This document shows, piece after piece, positions 26,292 to 35,432 of a stretch of DNA of 64,000 nucleotides. Under the pieces are notes generated by a model. That model searched no databases, was not told where the DNA came from, and saw only the letters and a list, made by a program, of their open reading frames with translations. The position numbers and the translations under genes are program-made. Source of the DNA: Slackia isoflavoniconvertens (GTDB taxonomy: Bacteria > Actinomycetota > Coriobacteriia > Coriobacteriales > Eggerthellaceae); contig NZ_QIBZ01000006.1 of NCBI RefSeq assembly GCF_003725955.1, positions 98,277 to 162,276 on the forward strand. Direction: 5' to 3'. How positions within the stretch are numbered: position 1 is the first letter of the stretch; each line of letters opens with the position of its first letter.

Positions 26292-27656
26292 GTGGCAGAC
26301 ATGACCGTGAAGGGCGCCGCGCTGAAAGCGGCGGCCGAGGGGCGCTTCGATGAGTTGCCCATCCACAACCCGTCCATTGAGTGCGCGAGCCGTGAGCGCA
26401 TCGAGGCTATTCAGCTCGCTCGTCTTATCGACCAGGTTGAATGGACGTATAACCGCGTTGCGTGGTATCGCGACAAAATGGACGCGATGGGCGTGAAGCC
26501 TTCCGATATCAAAACGTTGGCCGATGTGCGCAAGCTTCCCTTCACCGATAAGAACGCCCTGCGCGAGACGTTCCCGTATGGCCTGTTCGCCGAATCGCTC
26601 GACGATATCGTCGAATTGCATGCCTCTTCGGGCACCACGGGCAAGCCGATCGTCGTTGGTTACGACCGCGGCGACATGGATTTGTGGGCCGATTGCATTA
26701 TGCGCTTGGTTCAAATGGCGGGCGTCGTGCCGAGCGACCGCGTGCAAATGGCATTCGGCTATGGCATGTTTACCGGCGGTTTTGGCCTTCATTATGGCCT
26801 GCAGCGCCTTGGATGCATGATGATTCCTGCGGGTTCGGGCAATACCGAGCGTCAGATTCAGATGATTCAAGACTACGGTTCTACGGTTCTCGTTGCCACG
26901 CCGAGCTACGCCATGCATGTGTGCGAAGTGGGCGAGAAGATGGGCGTCGACTGGGAGAAGAGCACTCTGCGCATCGGCCTGTTCGGTGGCGAGCCTTGCA
27001 CGCCTGCCCTGAAGGCTGAAATCGAGAGCCGCATGCATATCGTGTGCACCGACAACTATGGCCTGACCGAGGTCATGGGCCCAGGCGTTTCGGGCGAGTG
27101 CCTCGCGAGCCGCGACATGCAGCATATCGCCGAAGACCACTTCCTGTGGGAGGTCGTCGACCCGAAGACTGGCGAGCCGGTGCCCGACGGCGAAGAGGGC
27201 GAGCTCGTGCTCACGCCGCTTGGCAAGCATGCCATTCCGGTGCTTCGCTATCGCACGCACGACCTTACGCGCGTCGTCAAGGAAAAGTGCGCGTGCGGCC
27301 GTACCACGGCGCGCATGCAGAAGGTGCGTAGCCGTTGCGACGACATGCTCATCATTCGTGGCACCAATGTGTTCCCGAGCCAGGTGGAAGACGTGCTTTC
27401 CACCATCGAGGGCGTTACGCCGCATTATCGCATCGTGGTCGATAACGAAACCGGCCTCGATCGCATGGTGGTGCATGTAGAGCTTAAGCCTGAAGCCTTC
27501 AGCGACTCCTTCGAGGAAATGGACGCATTCCGTCGCATGATCGAAGAGAAGCTCAAGAGCGTCATGCTTGTGGCTTCAAAGGTGAAACTCGTCGAGCCTG
27601 GCGGCATCGAGCGCTCCATAGGCAAGACGAAGCATGTGCAAGACTTGCGTATATAA
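26292..27656 (+). CDS. paaK: Phenylacetate-CoA ligase (copy 2)
   Basis: The 454-residue ligase carries ASSGTTG at residues 111-117, DNYGLTEVMGPGVSGEC, and RYRTHDLTR, as in copy 1, plus a slightly longer N-terminus. It probably acts on aryl acids generated from, or feeding, IorAB products. The start is GTG 26292, seven bases after AGG of an AGGCAGG site; the first ATG of the frame in this region is at 26301. It is coupled to the upstream ACT gene (4-nt gap) and followed by a strong terminator. Confidence 0.9.
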   Translation: MADMTVKGAALKAAAEGRFDELPIHNPSIECASRERIEAIQLARLIDQVEWTYNRVAWYRDKMDAMGVKPSDIKTLADVRKLPFTDKNALRETFPYGLFAESLDDIVELHASSGTTGKPIVVGYDRGDMDLWADCIMRLVQMAGVVPSDRVQMAFGYGMFTGGFGLHYGLQRLGCMMIPAGSGNTERQIQMIQDYGSTVLVATPSYAMHVCEVGEKMGVDWEKSTLRIGLFGGEPCTPALKAEIESRMHIVCTDNYGLTEVMGPGVSGECLASRDMQHIAEDHFLWEVVDPKTGEPVPDGEEGELVLTPLGKHAIPVLRYRTHDLTRVVKEKCACGRTTARMQKVRSRCDDMLIIRGTNVFPSQVEDVLSTIEGVTPHYRIVVDNETGLDRMVVHVELKPEAFSDSFEEMDAFRRMIEEKLKSVMLVASKVKLVEPGGIERSIGKTKHVQDLRI

Positions 27657-27673
27657 CCAATATTGATACATTC

Positions 27674-27714
27674 AAAGCGGGCCTGGAAAAGTATTTCTTA
27701 AGGCCCGCTTTCTA
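27674..27714 (+). terminator. Terminator after the second paaK
   Basis: A perfect 11-bp stem AAAGCGGGCCT / AGGCCCGCTTT with a 16-nt loop, followed by TCT. Confidence 0.75.
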
Positions 27715-27742
27715 TGGAGGGGCATTCGAAAGGGGTATTCAC

Positions 27743-28909
27743 ATGAATAATTTCACGTTCTGCGTTCCCACAAGGATTCATTTCGGCAAAGGCCAAATCT
27801 CGCATTTGAGCGAACTTGCGGAAAGCGGCTCGAATGTACTGCTCGTCTATGGCGGCGGCTCCATTAAGAAGAGCGGCCTGTATGACGAGGCCACGGTGAT
27901 TCTCGCTGATGCGGGTTTGCATGTGGTGGAGCTCTCGGGCATTGAGCCGAACCCGCGCATCGAGTCGGTTCGCGAGGGCGCACGCCTGTGCAAGGAGCAC
28001 GCGATCGACATGGTGCTCGCCGTGGGCGGCGGTTCGGTTATCGATGCGGCCAAGGTTATCGCGGGTGCTGCGAAATACGACGGCGACGCGTGGGACCTGG
28101 TGCTCGATCGCACGAAAATCAAGGCCGCGTTGCCCGTGTATTCCGTGCTCACGCTTGCGGCTACGGGCTCCGAGATGGACCCGTTTGCCGTTATTTCCGA
28201 TTTGAGCAAAAACGAAAAGTGGGGAACCAGCTCGCCCCTGTTCGTGCCGAAGATGTCGGTGCTCGACCCCACGTATACGTTCTCGGTCTCGAAGAAGCAA
28301 ACGGCCGCTGGCACTGCCGATATGATGAGCCATGTGTTCGAAAGCTACTTCACCAATGTTGAAGGCGCCACATTGCAGGCGCATATGAGCGAGGCTCTTC
28401 TGAAAACGCTCGTGCATTATGGCCCCATTGCGCTGGCTGAACCTGATAACTACGATGCCCGTGCGAACCTCATGTGGTGCGGCTCGCATGCGATTAACGG
28501 CTTGCTCGACAGCGGCGCCGAGGTGGCGTGGTGCGTGCATCCCATGGAACATGAACTTTCGGCGTTTTATGACATTACGCACGGCGAAGGCCTGGCCATT
28601 CTGACGCCGGTGTGGATGAAACACGTGCTCGCGAAAGACCCGAGCAAGGCAGCCGCGTTCGCCGAATACGGTCGTGCGGTGTTCGGCATTGCCGAGGCCA
28701 ATGATGCTCAGGCGGCAGCTGCCGCTATCGAGCGCACCGAGGATTTCCTGTTTAACCAGATGGGCCTGCCTTCGAAGCTGCATGAGGTCGGCATCGAGGA
28801 CGAAGAGAATTTCGCCGCAATGGCGAAGAAGGCCGCTGCTGGGTGCGTGGGCAGCTTCGTGCCGCTTGAGGAAAACGACATCGTGGAAATCTACCGCGCA
28901 GCGCTGTAG
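27743..28909 (+). CDS. Iron-containing alcohol dehydrogenase (BdhA/YqhD-like)
   Basis: The 388-residue protein belongs to the group III metal-dependent alcohol dehydrogenases that reduce aldehydes to alcohols with NAD(P)H. It has the dinucleotide region VLAVGGGSVIDAAKVIAG, and metal-site histidines in HPMEHELSAFYDITHGEGLAIL. YGGGSIKKSGLYD near the N-terminus is characteristic of the BdhA/YqhD branch. Placed after the IorAB/PaaK block, it could reduce aryl or other aldehydes, but the substrate cannot be read from the sequence. Single gene with its own AAAGGGG ribosome site. Confidence 0.88.
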   Translation: MNNFTFCVPTRIHFGKGQISHLSELAESGSNVLLVYGGGSIKKSGLYDEATVILADAGLHVVELSGIEPNPRIESVREGARLCKEHAIDMVLAVGGGSVIDAAKVIAGAAKYDGDAWDLVLDRTKIKAALPVYSVLTLAATGSEMDPFAVISDLSKNEKWGTSSPLFVPKMSVLDPTYTFSVSKKQTAAGTADMMSHVFESYFTNVEGATLQAHMSEALLKTLVHYGPIALAEPDNYDARANLMWCGSHAINGLLDSGAEVAWCVHPMEHELSAFYDITHGEGLAILTPVWMKHVLAKDPSKAAAFAEYGRAVFGIAEANDAQAAAAAIERTEDFLFNQMGLPSKLHEVGIEDEENFAAMAKKAAAGCVGSFVPLEENDIVEIYRAAL

Positions 28910-28920
28910 GCGAATTTTTG

Positions 28921-28954
28921 CGAGGGCGTGCTTTATTCGGATGGCACGCCCTCG
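28921..28954. other. 11-bp hairpin between adh and gluQ
   Basis: CGAGGGCGTGC pairs perfectly with GCACGCCCTCG around a 12-nt loop. There is no T-tract after it on the plus strand, so any termination would be non-canonical. Confidence 0.55.
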
Positions 28955-28958
28955 AGTG

Positions 28959-28972
28959 CTATTCTGTAGAAC
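28959..28972 (+). promoter_or_regulatory. -10 box close to the gluQ start, possible leaderless promoter
   Basis: TATTCT lies about 8 nt upstream of the gluQ ATG with no Shine-Dalgarno sequence between them. Confidence 0.35.
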
Positions 28973-29908
28973 ATGGAAAACAGCAACGTACATATCAAAG
29001 GCCGTTTCGCGCCTTCGCCCACGGGCCGCATGCACGCGGGCAATATTTTCTCGGCGCTTGTGGCGTGGCTTGTGGCGAAGTCTCAGGGCGGCACCATGGT
29101 GCTTCGCGTGGAAGACTTGGACCGCGAGCGTTCGAAACCCCAGTTCATCGATGCGGTTCAGCGTGATTTCGAGACGCTGGGCCTTACGTGGGACGAAGGC
29201 CCCTATTTTCAGCATAATCGCGACGAGGCCTATCAGGCGGCGTTCGATTCGCTCGTTGAGCGCGGCTTGGTATACCCGTGCTTTTGCACGCGCGCCGATT
29301 TGCATGCGGCTTCGGCGCCGCACCATGGCGAAAAGCTCGTGTATGCGGGCACGTGTCGCGCCCTGTCTGCTGAACAGCGTGCAGAAAAGGCGGCCGTGCG
29401 CAAGCCTGCGATGCGGCTTGTTGTGCCCGATGAAACCATCGCGATAGACGATTTGATTCAAGGCCGCTTCGAGCAGAACCTCGCGCACGATTGCGGCGAT
29501 TTTCTCATTCGTCGAAGTGATGAGGCATTCGCGTATCAGCTCGCCGTGGTGGTTGACGATGGCGAGCAGGGCGTGAACAGCGTGGTGCGCGGCATGGACC
29601 TGCTGTGCTCGAGCCCCCAGCAGCGCTACCTGCAAGGTTTGCTCGGCTTGCCGTATGCGCAGTACGCCCATGTTCCGCTGGTGGTGGGCGAGCGAGATCG
29701 CCGCCTGTCGAAGCGCGATCACGATGCCGCGCTTGATTCTCTGCTTGAGCGCTTTAAAACACCCGAGGCGATTGTCGGCCACATCGCGGGCATCACGGGC
29801 TTGGCTCCGACCTGCGACCCCGCAACCCCCGAAGAGCTGCTGCAAACATTCAGCCTGGGTGGCCTGCGGGAAAAACTCCCCGATCTTGTTCAAATTCAGT
29901 GGCGGTAG
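28973..29908 (+). CDS. gluQ: Glutamyl-Q tRNA(Asp) synthetase
   Basis: GluQ-RS is a GluRS catalytic-domain paralogue that attaches glutamate to queuosine in tRNA(Asp). The 311-residue length lacks the anticodon-binding domain of full GltX (compare gltX at 36290). It has the HIGH-like motif APSPTGRMHAGN, a CFC motif with later CRAL of the zinc site, and a KMSKS-like RRLSKRDHD. A TATTCT box ends only 8 nt before the ATG and no ribosome site is visible, so the transcript may be leaderless. Confidence 0.88.
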   Translation: MENSNVHIKGRFAPSPTGRMHAGNIFSALVAWLVAKSQGGTMVLRVEDLDRERSKPQFIDAVQRDFETLGLTWDEGPYFQHNRDEAYQAAFDSLVERGLVYPCFCTRADLHAASAPHHGEKLVYAGTCRALSAEQRAEKAAVRKPAMRLVVPDETIAIDDLIQGRFEQNLAHDCGDFLIRRSDEAFAYQLAVVVDDGEQGVNSVVRGMDLLCSSPQQRYLQGLLGLPYAQYAHVPLVVGERDRRLSKRDHDAALDSLLERFKTPEAIVGHIAGITGLAPTCDPATPEELLQTFSLGGLREKLPDLVQIQWR

Positions 29909-29911
29909 AGC

Positions 29912-30121
29912 TTGGCTTCACGGTTTTTGCGGTTTACGGAAGCGTTTCGTAGTCGGCCGTATATCTGTGAAGCGTTGTATGTATCCGATGGCACGGTAAA
30001 GACCCATATCTCGCATATCTATCGCAAATTCGACGTGCATGGACGTCAAGAGCTGCTCGATGCCGTGCAAAGCGAACTCGCTCATTTTGAGCCAACTGAA
30101 TTCATCGATATCGAGAATTAA
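29912..30121 (+). pseudogene. LuxR-type regulator remnant (DNA-binding half of the HTH only)
   Basis: The 69-codon frame contains the recognisable second half of a LuxR helix-turn-helix: RPYICEALYVSDGTVKTHIS, then HIYRKFDVHGRQELLD. The sensor domain and first HTH helix are absent, and the first 15 codons look unlike any LuxR protein. It begins right after the gluQ stop and has no ribosome site. I read it as a decayed remnant of a regulator like the one at 32478, whose C-terminus is similar. Confidence 0.7.
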
Positions 30122-30195
30122 TCGAAGCCGAATAAAACGGCTGTGTTGCGACGTATTTAGGGTAACTCATGCACGGACGATGCATTGAGCGACAA

Positions 30196-30250
30196 TTTAC
30201 GCCGTAAAGCGCCCTGCTCGATTTCCGCGTTATCTACTTTACAGCGTAAA
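30196..30250. promoter_or_regulatory. Two near-identical 13-bp palindromes at the 3' end of menA
   Basis: TTTACGCCGTAAA (30196-30208) and TTTACAGCGTAAA (30238-30250) are 42 bp apart, four helical turns. The second overlaps the menA stop codon. They look like paired operator half-sites without an adjacent start codon. Confidence 0.4.
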
Positions 30251-31180
30251 ACAAACTCCTGAACTGGCAAGAATCGATGCCGCGTAAAATGCGCCCAAAG
30301 CGATGTTCAAGCTGCAAATCTGAGCCATGGCGCCAATGCGCGAGTGCGAATTGAGCGGGTTGGCGAACAGCGCCTTCAGCAGCGGAATGGCGGCGAGCAG
30401 CATGAACGGCACCACGATGAGGCCGCCCGTGAAAAACGCGCCTACGATCACCATGATCGCCGCAAGCCACGCCACTACGAGCGCGTGGTGGGCATTGCGT
30501 GCCTTTTCGCGACCGAGTTTCGCGGGCAGCGTTTGGCGGCCAACGGGAATGTCTTTCTCAATGTCGCACGTGTTGTTCGTCATCATAATCAGGCCCACGC
30601 CAATAATCTCGGGCACCGCCCACAGCAGCATGAGCCAATTCAAATCGCCTGTGAGCGCCTGGTAGCATGCGAGCGGAATAAGGCCGCCCATAACGCCGCC
30701 GCTCACGGCTTCGCCAATGGGCAGGTAGGAAACGGGCGTTTTGCCTGCGGAATACACCACCACAAACACGGCGCCCACAACGCCAATCGCCAAAGGAATC
30801 CATCCGGCCTGCCAAATAACGTAGGCGCCCAGAAGAAACGCCGCCACCAAAAACCCAATGCCCAGCCGCAGTGCGCACGCGGGGTTCACGTTGTTGTACA
30901 CGAGCGTGGCGTCGCTTACCTCAACGTCGTCGTCGGCCGAGTCGGTGCCTTTCACAAAGTCGTAGTAGTCGTTGAACGTGTTTACCGATGCCTGCATAAG
31001 AATGCAAATCGCGAGCAGCACGCACGCCATGATCGGCGAAATCGCGTGTCCCGTTGCCGCTGCGGCGTTCGTTGCCACGAGTGCGGGCAGAATCGCTGCC
31101 GGCCAGGTGTGCGGAGCGGCCAGTTGCACAGCCATTTTCACGGTGAATTTTTGGTATTCGGGTTTGGTGCTGCTTTCCAC
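30239..31180 (-). CDS. menA: 1,4-dihydroxy-2-naphthoate polyprenyltransferase
   Basis: MenA prenylates dihydroxynaphthoate to make demethylmenaquinone in the membrane. The 313-residue UbiA-family protein has about nine helices and both Asp-rich motifs: NTFNDYYDFVKGTDS and NNTCDIEKDIPVGRQTLP. The second one with GRQTLP is characteristic of MenA. No other menaquinone genes are in the window. The gene follows the DUF2974 hydrolase by about 22 nt on the same strand, so the three minus-strand genes 33899-30239 may be one transcript. Confidence 0.9.
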   Translation of the reverse strand: MESSTKPEYQKFTVKMAVQLAAPHTWPAAILPALVATNAAAATGHAISPIMACVLLAICILMQASVNTFNDYYDFVKGTDSADDDVEVSDATLVYNNVNPACALRLGIGFLVAAFLLGAYVIWQAGWIPLAIGVVGAVFVVVYSAGKTPVSYLPIGEAVSGGVMGGLIPLACYQALTGDLNWLMLLWAVPEIIGVGLIMMTNNTCDIEKDIPVGRQTLPAKLGREKARNAHHALVVAWLAAIMVIVGAFFTGGLIVVPFMLLAAIPLLKALFANPLNSHSRIGAMAQICSLNIALGAFYAASILASSGVCFTL

Positions 31181-31202
31181 GGTCTCTTCTTTCGAGGTCT
31201 TT

Positions 31203-32468
31203 TTAGTTCTTCTTGCGCGCGCTTTGCGCGTCGTCGCGTTCGGTGTCGATGAACGGCACGGCTTCCTTCATGCGCTCAATCGTTGCGCCCAGGCGTTCGC
31301 GCAGCGTGTGACCGGCCACATCGCCCAGATTCTTGATTGCATGCGCCATGACTTCCTTGGTTTGGTCGTCAAGGTTTCTGCCGTCGCGCATGAACGTTGC
31401 CATATTCGACATGAAGCTGCTCTGGAAATCGGCCCAGCTTTTCGCGTCACTCGAGGTAATAAGGTCGTACATCGTGTCGATGAATACTTCGCGCTCGTGC
31501 TGGGAGCAGCTGCGCAGCCAGCGATCAAGCGTGATGTCGAACATTTTCGCGCTGTTGTTCAGCGTGCGCTGCGTGCTGAAGTCGCACCCGTCCACAATCC
31601 AGGTGAATGGCACATGCTGGAAGAAGCCCATCGCGTTCGACTGCACGATGCGGAAGTCGTCGCGGCTTTCCAGAATCATCCCGAATACGGAAGACTCAGG
31701 CACGGTTTTGTCGAGCTTCGCCTGGAATTCGGGCTCGTCGATGCGCGGCGAGGGCGCTTCCAGAAAACTCGGGCCATCGTGGTTGAACACGCGCTTGATG
31801 CGCGCGTAGCCGCCCTCGTCGATGGTAAGCGCGGCGAATTCGGCGAGGTTACCGCCTTTCGAGTGGCCGCCCACATATATCGGCATATCGCCGGGCAGCG
31901 CCGAAAGCACGCCCGACACGTATGCCGTGGCGGTTTTCTGCGAAGGAATCACAGGCATGTAGCTCAGGTTGAAGTCTTCCTTCCAGCCTGCGATGGTGCC
32001 GTCGGTTCCGCGGAACGCCAGGTAGGCCAAAGGCGCGCCGTCCTTCCCGCCTACGGTGAATGTGCACGCGCAGAACTGCTTCTCTATGATTTCGGCGGTT
32101 TCGTTTGCGAACAGGCTTACGCTTAAATCGGCATAGCGACGGCTGCATGCGAGCGCGCGCAGAAAGTCGGGCAGTTCTTCGGCATCTTCGAGCCAGCCGC
32201 CCGAGAGCATGCTTCGCAGCGGCGTGAAGCGAAGAATGTCGATGACGGGCACGCATTCTGCGCCATGCACGTTTCCATAGCGGTATTCGTCGAGGTTCAA
32301 ATACACGAGCGACGAAAGCACGAGACTGTCGACGGGGCAGAACGGCACTTCAATAAAGCTTTCCTGCGTCTCGCGCAAGAAATCGGCCATGAATTTCTGC
32401 GTCTTTTGCTTGGGTGCCATCGAGCGCATCGCTCGGGCGTTTTCGCTCATTATTTCGGGTGTTTCCAT
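31203..32468 (-). CDS. DUF2974 alpha/beta-hydrolase (Mbeg1-like lipase fold)
   Basis: The 421-residue protein has the lipase-type nucleophile elbow GGHSKGGNLAEF, an upstream AFRGTDGTIAGWKEDF that resembles the oxyanion region, and an acid/His region beyond HDGPSF. This is the Mbeg1/DUF2974 group common in Firmicutes and Coriobacteriia; function unknown, probably cytoplasmic because there is no signal peptide. The C-terminal 110 residues are a helical extension (WLRSCSQHEREVF onwards). It is 9 nt downstream of the membrane LuxR gene and likely co-transcribed. Confidence 0.75.
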   Translation of the reverse strand: METPEIMSENARAMRSMAPKQKTQKFMADFLRETQESFIEVPFCPVDSLVLSSLVYLNLDEYRYGNVHGAECVPVIDILRFTPLRSMLSGGWLEDAEELPDFLRALACSRRYADLSVSLFANETAEIIEKQFCACTFTVGGKDGAPLAYLAFRGTDGTIAGWKEDFNLSYMPVIPSQKTATAYVSGVLSALPGDMPIYVGGHSKGGNLAEFAALTIDEGGYARIKRVFNHDGPSFLEAPSPRIDEPEFQAKLDKTVPESSVFGMILESRDDFRIVQSNAMGFFQHVPFTWIVDGCDFSTQRTLNNSAKMFDITLDRWLRSCSQHEREVFIDTMYDLITSSDAKSWADFQSSFMSNMATFMRDGRNLDDQTKEVMAHAIKNLGDVAGHTLRERLGATIERMKEAVPFIDTERDDAQSARKKN

Positions 32469-32477
32469 GAGCTGCTC

Positions 32478-33899
32478 CTATTCGCGCGATCGCAGGTTGG
32501 CGGCGGTTTTTTCGGCCAAGTCGAGCAGCTCTTGGCGGCTGTGCACGCCGCATTTTGAGTAAATGCGGCGAAGGTGCGTGTCGGCGGTGCTTTTGGCGAT
32601 GAACAGCTCCTGCGCGATTCTCTCGTTGGTGCGGCCGCGCAGCGCGAGTGAGAGCACCTCGGTTTCGCGCGCCGAAAGCGCCGCAGCTTGGGCGATGGCC
32701 TTTTTCACATCTTCGGTATTGTCGACGGCGGCGTCAACAACACGGGAAAGCGCGCTGAAATCGCGCTCGGTGAACAGAAACACGTAGGCGCACACCATGG
32801 CGAGGCCCGCGGTGGCCATGGCGGCATAGGGTGTGGTGTTTAGCGAATTCATAGCGTCGAGGCCGTTTGCGAGGATAATGCCGAGTGCTTCGCCGCCGTA
32901 GAGCACGGCAAACCCTTGTGCGAAGGCGAGCGCGCAGCTTGTTCCTTCGAGCTGGGCGCTCGCGCAGAACAGCGATGCGAAAGCTGCACACAGGCCCAGG
33001 TAGCCTGCAAGCACAATGGCGTCGCCCGTGATATCGACATTCACGAGCACGGGCGCAAACAAAAAGCCGGCGAGCATGAGCGTGAACGCGATGCGGTAGC
33101 TCGCCGAGAATGTATCGCGCTCACCTGAGGTGCGCAGCGTTTCCAAAACGCCGCCGCAGAACAGAGCCACGATGAACATGGCATAGGGGAGCGTGGGCGT
33201 GGAAAGCGAGCCGGGGTCGCTTCGGTAGGTCTCAACGAAGCCCGCGGCCAAGCCAAAGATAAGAGCACCTGCGAGCATGCGAGCGGAAAGCGTGCGAGCG
33301 CGAGCTGGTTTAATGGGGGTGGGGTGCATCGTTTCCGACGTGGCGCCGCTTTGCTCGTGTCGGGCGATTTCCATGAACGCCACGCCCGCGAATGGCAGCA
33401 CGCACCGAAGTGCCAAACCGATTTCCTCTTGCGCAAACCACAGCGCGAAGCAACATGCCGCGGCAATGCCCGTAGCGGCGAAAATTTCGGTGGCGGCGAG
33501 GCGCGGCGGGTTTGCGCCGAGCGTTTTGCCCCAGGCCATAAGCGTGAGCGCCATAGGAGCGCCAATGAGCAGGCCTTCTGCGGCAACTTCGGCTGCGGTG
33601 GTGCCAGGCGCGGCCGAAATGGCGGCTCCGGCGCTCATGAACGCCGCGAACGCGGCAAGCGTGCCGCTGCGCGACAGGGCTCGCTCGGCCACGTCGGGCG
33701 CGAGGCGCTCGCCAATGAAGGCTGCGACCATGAACGCGAGCGTAAGCAGCAATTCTGCACGTTCCACAGAAAAGGGACCGAGTTGCATTTGATGGTTCGT
33801 GCCCAAATAGAATGCGGCGTATACAAAGCCCTGGTAGCATGCGAAGCCGGCGATGCGCGCCCATGACGGCTTCGGGATATCTTCTTGGGTTTTGCTCAC
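32478..33899 (-). CDS. LuxR-family regulator with a 12-helix membrane sensor domain
   Basis: Residues 1-390 form about twelve hydrophobic segments in an MFS-like arrangement; residues 405-465 are a LuxR HTH with LSARETEVLSLALRGRTNERIAQEL, spanned by SARETEVLSLALRG, and a recognition helix STADTHLRRIYSKCG. Such multi-pass membrane LuxR proteins are abundant in Eggerthellaceae and presumably sense membrane-soluble or exported ligands. It is divergent from the ATP-grasp gene at 34056, which it could regulate. Start ATG 33899. Confidence 0.85.
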   Translation of the reverse strand: MSKTQEDIPKPSWARIAGFACYQGFVYAAFYLGTNHQMQLGPFSVERAELLLTLAFMVAAFIGERLAPDVAERALSRSGTLAAFAAFMSAGAAISAAPGTTAAEVAAEGLLIGAPMALTLMAWGKTLGANPPRLAATEIFAATGIAAACCFALWFAQEEIGLALRCVLPFAGVAFMEIARHEQSGATSETMHPTPIKPARARTLSARMLAGALIFGLAAGFVETYRSDPGSLSTPTLPYAMFIVALFCGGVLETLRTSGERDTFSASYRIAFTLMLAGFLFAPVLVNVDITGDAIVLAGYLGLCAAFASLFCASAQLEGTSCALAFAQGFAVLYGGEALGIILANGLDAMNSLNTTPYAAMATAGLAMVCAYVFLFTERDFSALSRVVDAAVDNTEDVKKAIAQAAALSARETEVLSLALRGRTNERIAQELFIAKSTADTHLRRIYSKCGVHSRQELLDLAEKTAANLRSRE

Positions 33900-34011
33900 G
33901 CGCGCGCCTTCCTGAATATGCTTATAGGGAGCTTTTATAATAGCGCGACCGCCCGCCAGATATGGTGCGCTTTGGGAGAATGCGCACGCGTTTCACGTTG
34001 CTTCGGGTGCT

Positions 34012-34038
34012 TGTCGTATGCTAGGCGCGTATACGACA
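34012..34038 (+). promoter_or_regulatory. Inverted repeat just upstream of the ATP-grasp gene
   Basis: TGTCGTAT (34012-34019) and ATACGACA (34031-34038) form a perfect 8-11-8 inverted repeat ending 17 nt before the start codon, overlapping the leader. It is a candidate operator for the divergent LuxR protein or an RNA hairpin. A TATAAT box lies at 33936-33941. Confidence 0.4.
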
Positions 34039-34055
34039 GAAAGAAGGAAGAGCTC

Positions 34056-35432
34056 ATGCCCACTAACGCCCAGCTCACCGATGAATACCTCGCGCTTGTT
34101 GCTGAACGTGGCGGCGACGCGCAGGGCCGCCTTGCCGCGCGCGAGCACATGAACAATTCGACGGCGATTTACCACCACGAGGTTGTCGACTCGTCGTACG
34201 TGCCGCGCCTGTATAGCCGCGAGACGCACGAGCGTTTTGCGTATATCGCCGAAACCACCTATTCGATTTTGTCGAAGGTCATGCGCGAGTATTTGGAAAA
34301 CCCCAGCTATCGTCACGTATACGATATCGATCCGCGCTTGGTGGAGCTTATTTTGCTGCCGCGCGGCTACGACGCGCTGCTGCCGTTTGCGCGCGTGGAC
34401 TTATTCCTGAACGAGGATGACATGTCGGCGCAGTTCTGCGAATTCAACGCCGACGGTTCTTCGGGCATGAACGAGAATCGTGAAATCACCGCGAGCATCG
34501 CGAATTCCGAGCCCTTCAAGGCGTTCGCCGCTGCCCACCAGGTTCGTACGTGCAACGAAGAGCTGTTCGCCGGATGGGTCGACGAGTTCCTCAAAATCTA
34601 CGACACCTACGATTCGAAGGTCGCCAATCCGCATGTCGCAATCGTCGACTTTTTGGAAAACGCCATTACCGAAGAGTTCATGATTTTCGCCGGCCTGTTC
34701 GCTGAACGCGGCATTGAGTGCTCGGTGTACGACGTGCGCGATTTGGCGTTCGAGAACGGCGAGCTTATTGGCAAGAAGGCGTTCTATGGCCGCGACAATG
34801 CGAAAATCGACGCCATTTGGCGCCGCAGCGTGACCAACGACATCATCGACAACTGGGAGGCGTCGCAGGCGCTTATCTCGGCCGTGCGCGAGCGCAAGGT
34901 GGCGCTCATCGGCAGCTTCGCGGGCCATTTGGTGCACGACAAACAGATTTTCCAAGTGCTTCATATGCCCGAAACCCAAGCGCTGCTCACCGACGAGGAA
35001 AATGCCTTCGTGCGCGATACGGTGCCGTTCACCTCGTTTTTGACGAGCGACGTGGTGGCCGAACGCAACGTGAAGGCTACGCGCGAAAACTGGATTATCA
35101 AGCCGACCGACGCATACGGCTCTAAAGACGTGTTCGCTGGTTCGAATTACACCGATGAGCAGTGGGTCGAAATCGTCGACACCCACGTTGATAGCAAGGC
35201 GGGCGCACCGTTTTTGGTCCAGCGCTACTGCACGCCGTTCAAAACGCTTGCCATTCCGTTGTATGGCACCGAGGCCGATGCCACGGTAAAGCCTTTGCCG
35301 TATAACAATATGGAGGGCCTCTACATTTACAACGGCCGCTTCACCGGCGTATTCAGCCGACTGGGGCCTGAGCCGGTTATTTGCAAGAAGACGCACGGCA
35401 TTACCGCCGCGACCATTTGGGTGGATGAATAG
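34056..35432 (+). CDS. ATP-grasp ligase resembling glutathionylspermidine synthase
   Basis: The 458-residue protein matches the glutathionylspermidine-synthase pre-ATP-grasp/ATP-grasp family in its C-terminal half (RENWIIKPTDAYGSKDVFAG, the phosphate-binding part, and PFLVQRYCTPFKT, PVICKKTHGITAATIW). It should form an amide bond using ATP, but the substrates are unknown; trypanothione-like chemistry is not implied. ATG 34056 follows AAGAAGGAAG. Its last codons overlap a DUF1461 membrane protein gene. An inverted repeat and a divergent membrane LuxR regulator suggest regulated expression. Confidence 0.72.
   Translation: MPTNAQLTDEYLALVAERGGDAQGRLAAREHMNNSTAIYHHEVVDSSYVPRLYSRETHERFAYIAETTYSILSKVMREYLENPSYRHVYDIDPRLVELILLPRGYDALLPFARVDLFLNEDDMSAQFCEFNADGSSGMNENREITASIANSEPFKAFAAAHQVRTCNEELFAGWVDEFLKIYDTYDSKVANPHVAIVDFLENAITEEFMIFAGLFAERGIECSVYDVRDLAFENGELIGKKAFYGRDNAKIDAIWRRSVTNDIIDNWEASQALISAVRERKVALIGSFAGHLVHDKQIFQVLHMPETQALLTDEENAFVRDTVPFTSFLTSDVVAERNVKATRENWIIKPTDAYGSKDVFAGSNYTDEQWVEIVDTHVDSKAGAPFLVQRYCTPFKTLAIPLYGTEADATVKPLPYNNMEGLYIYNGRFTGVFSRLGPEPVICKKTHGITAATIWVDE

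Noticed and set aside
27698..29893. 731-codon minus-strand frame over the alcohol dehydrogenase and gluQ
   Set aside because: Both plus-strand genes have full catalytic motifs; the antisense frame has none.
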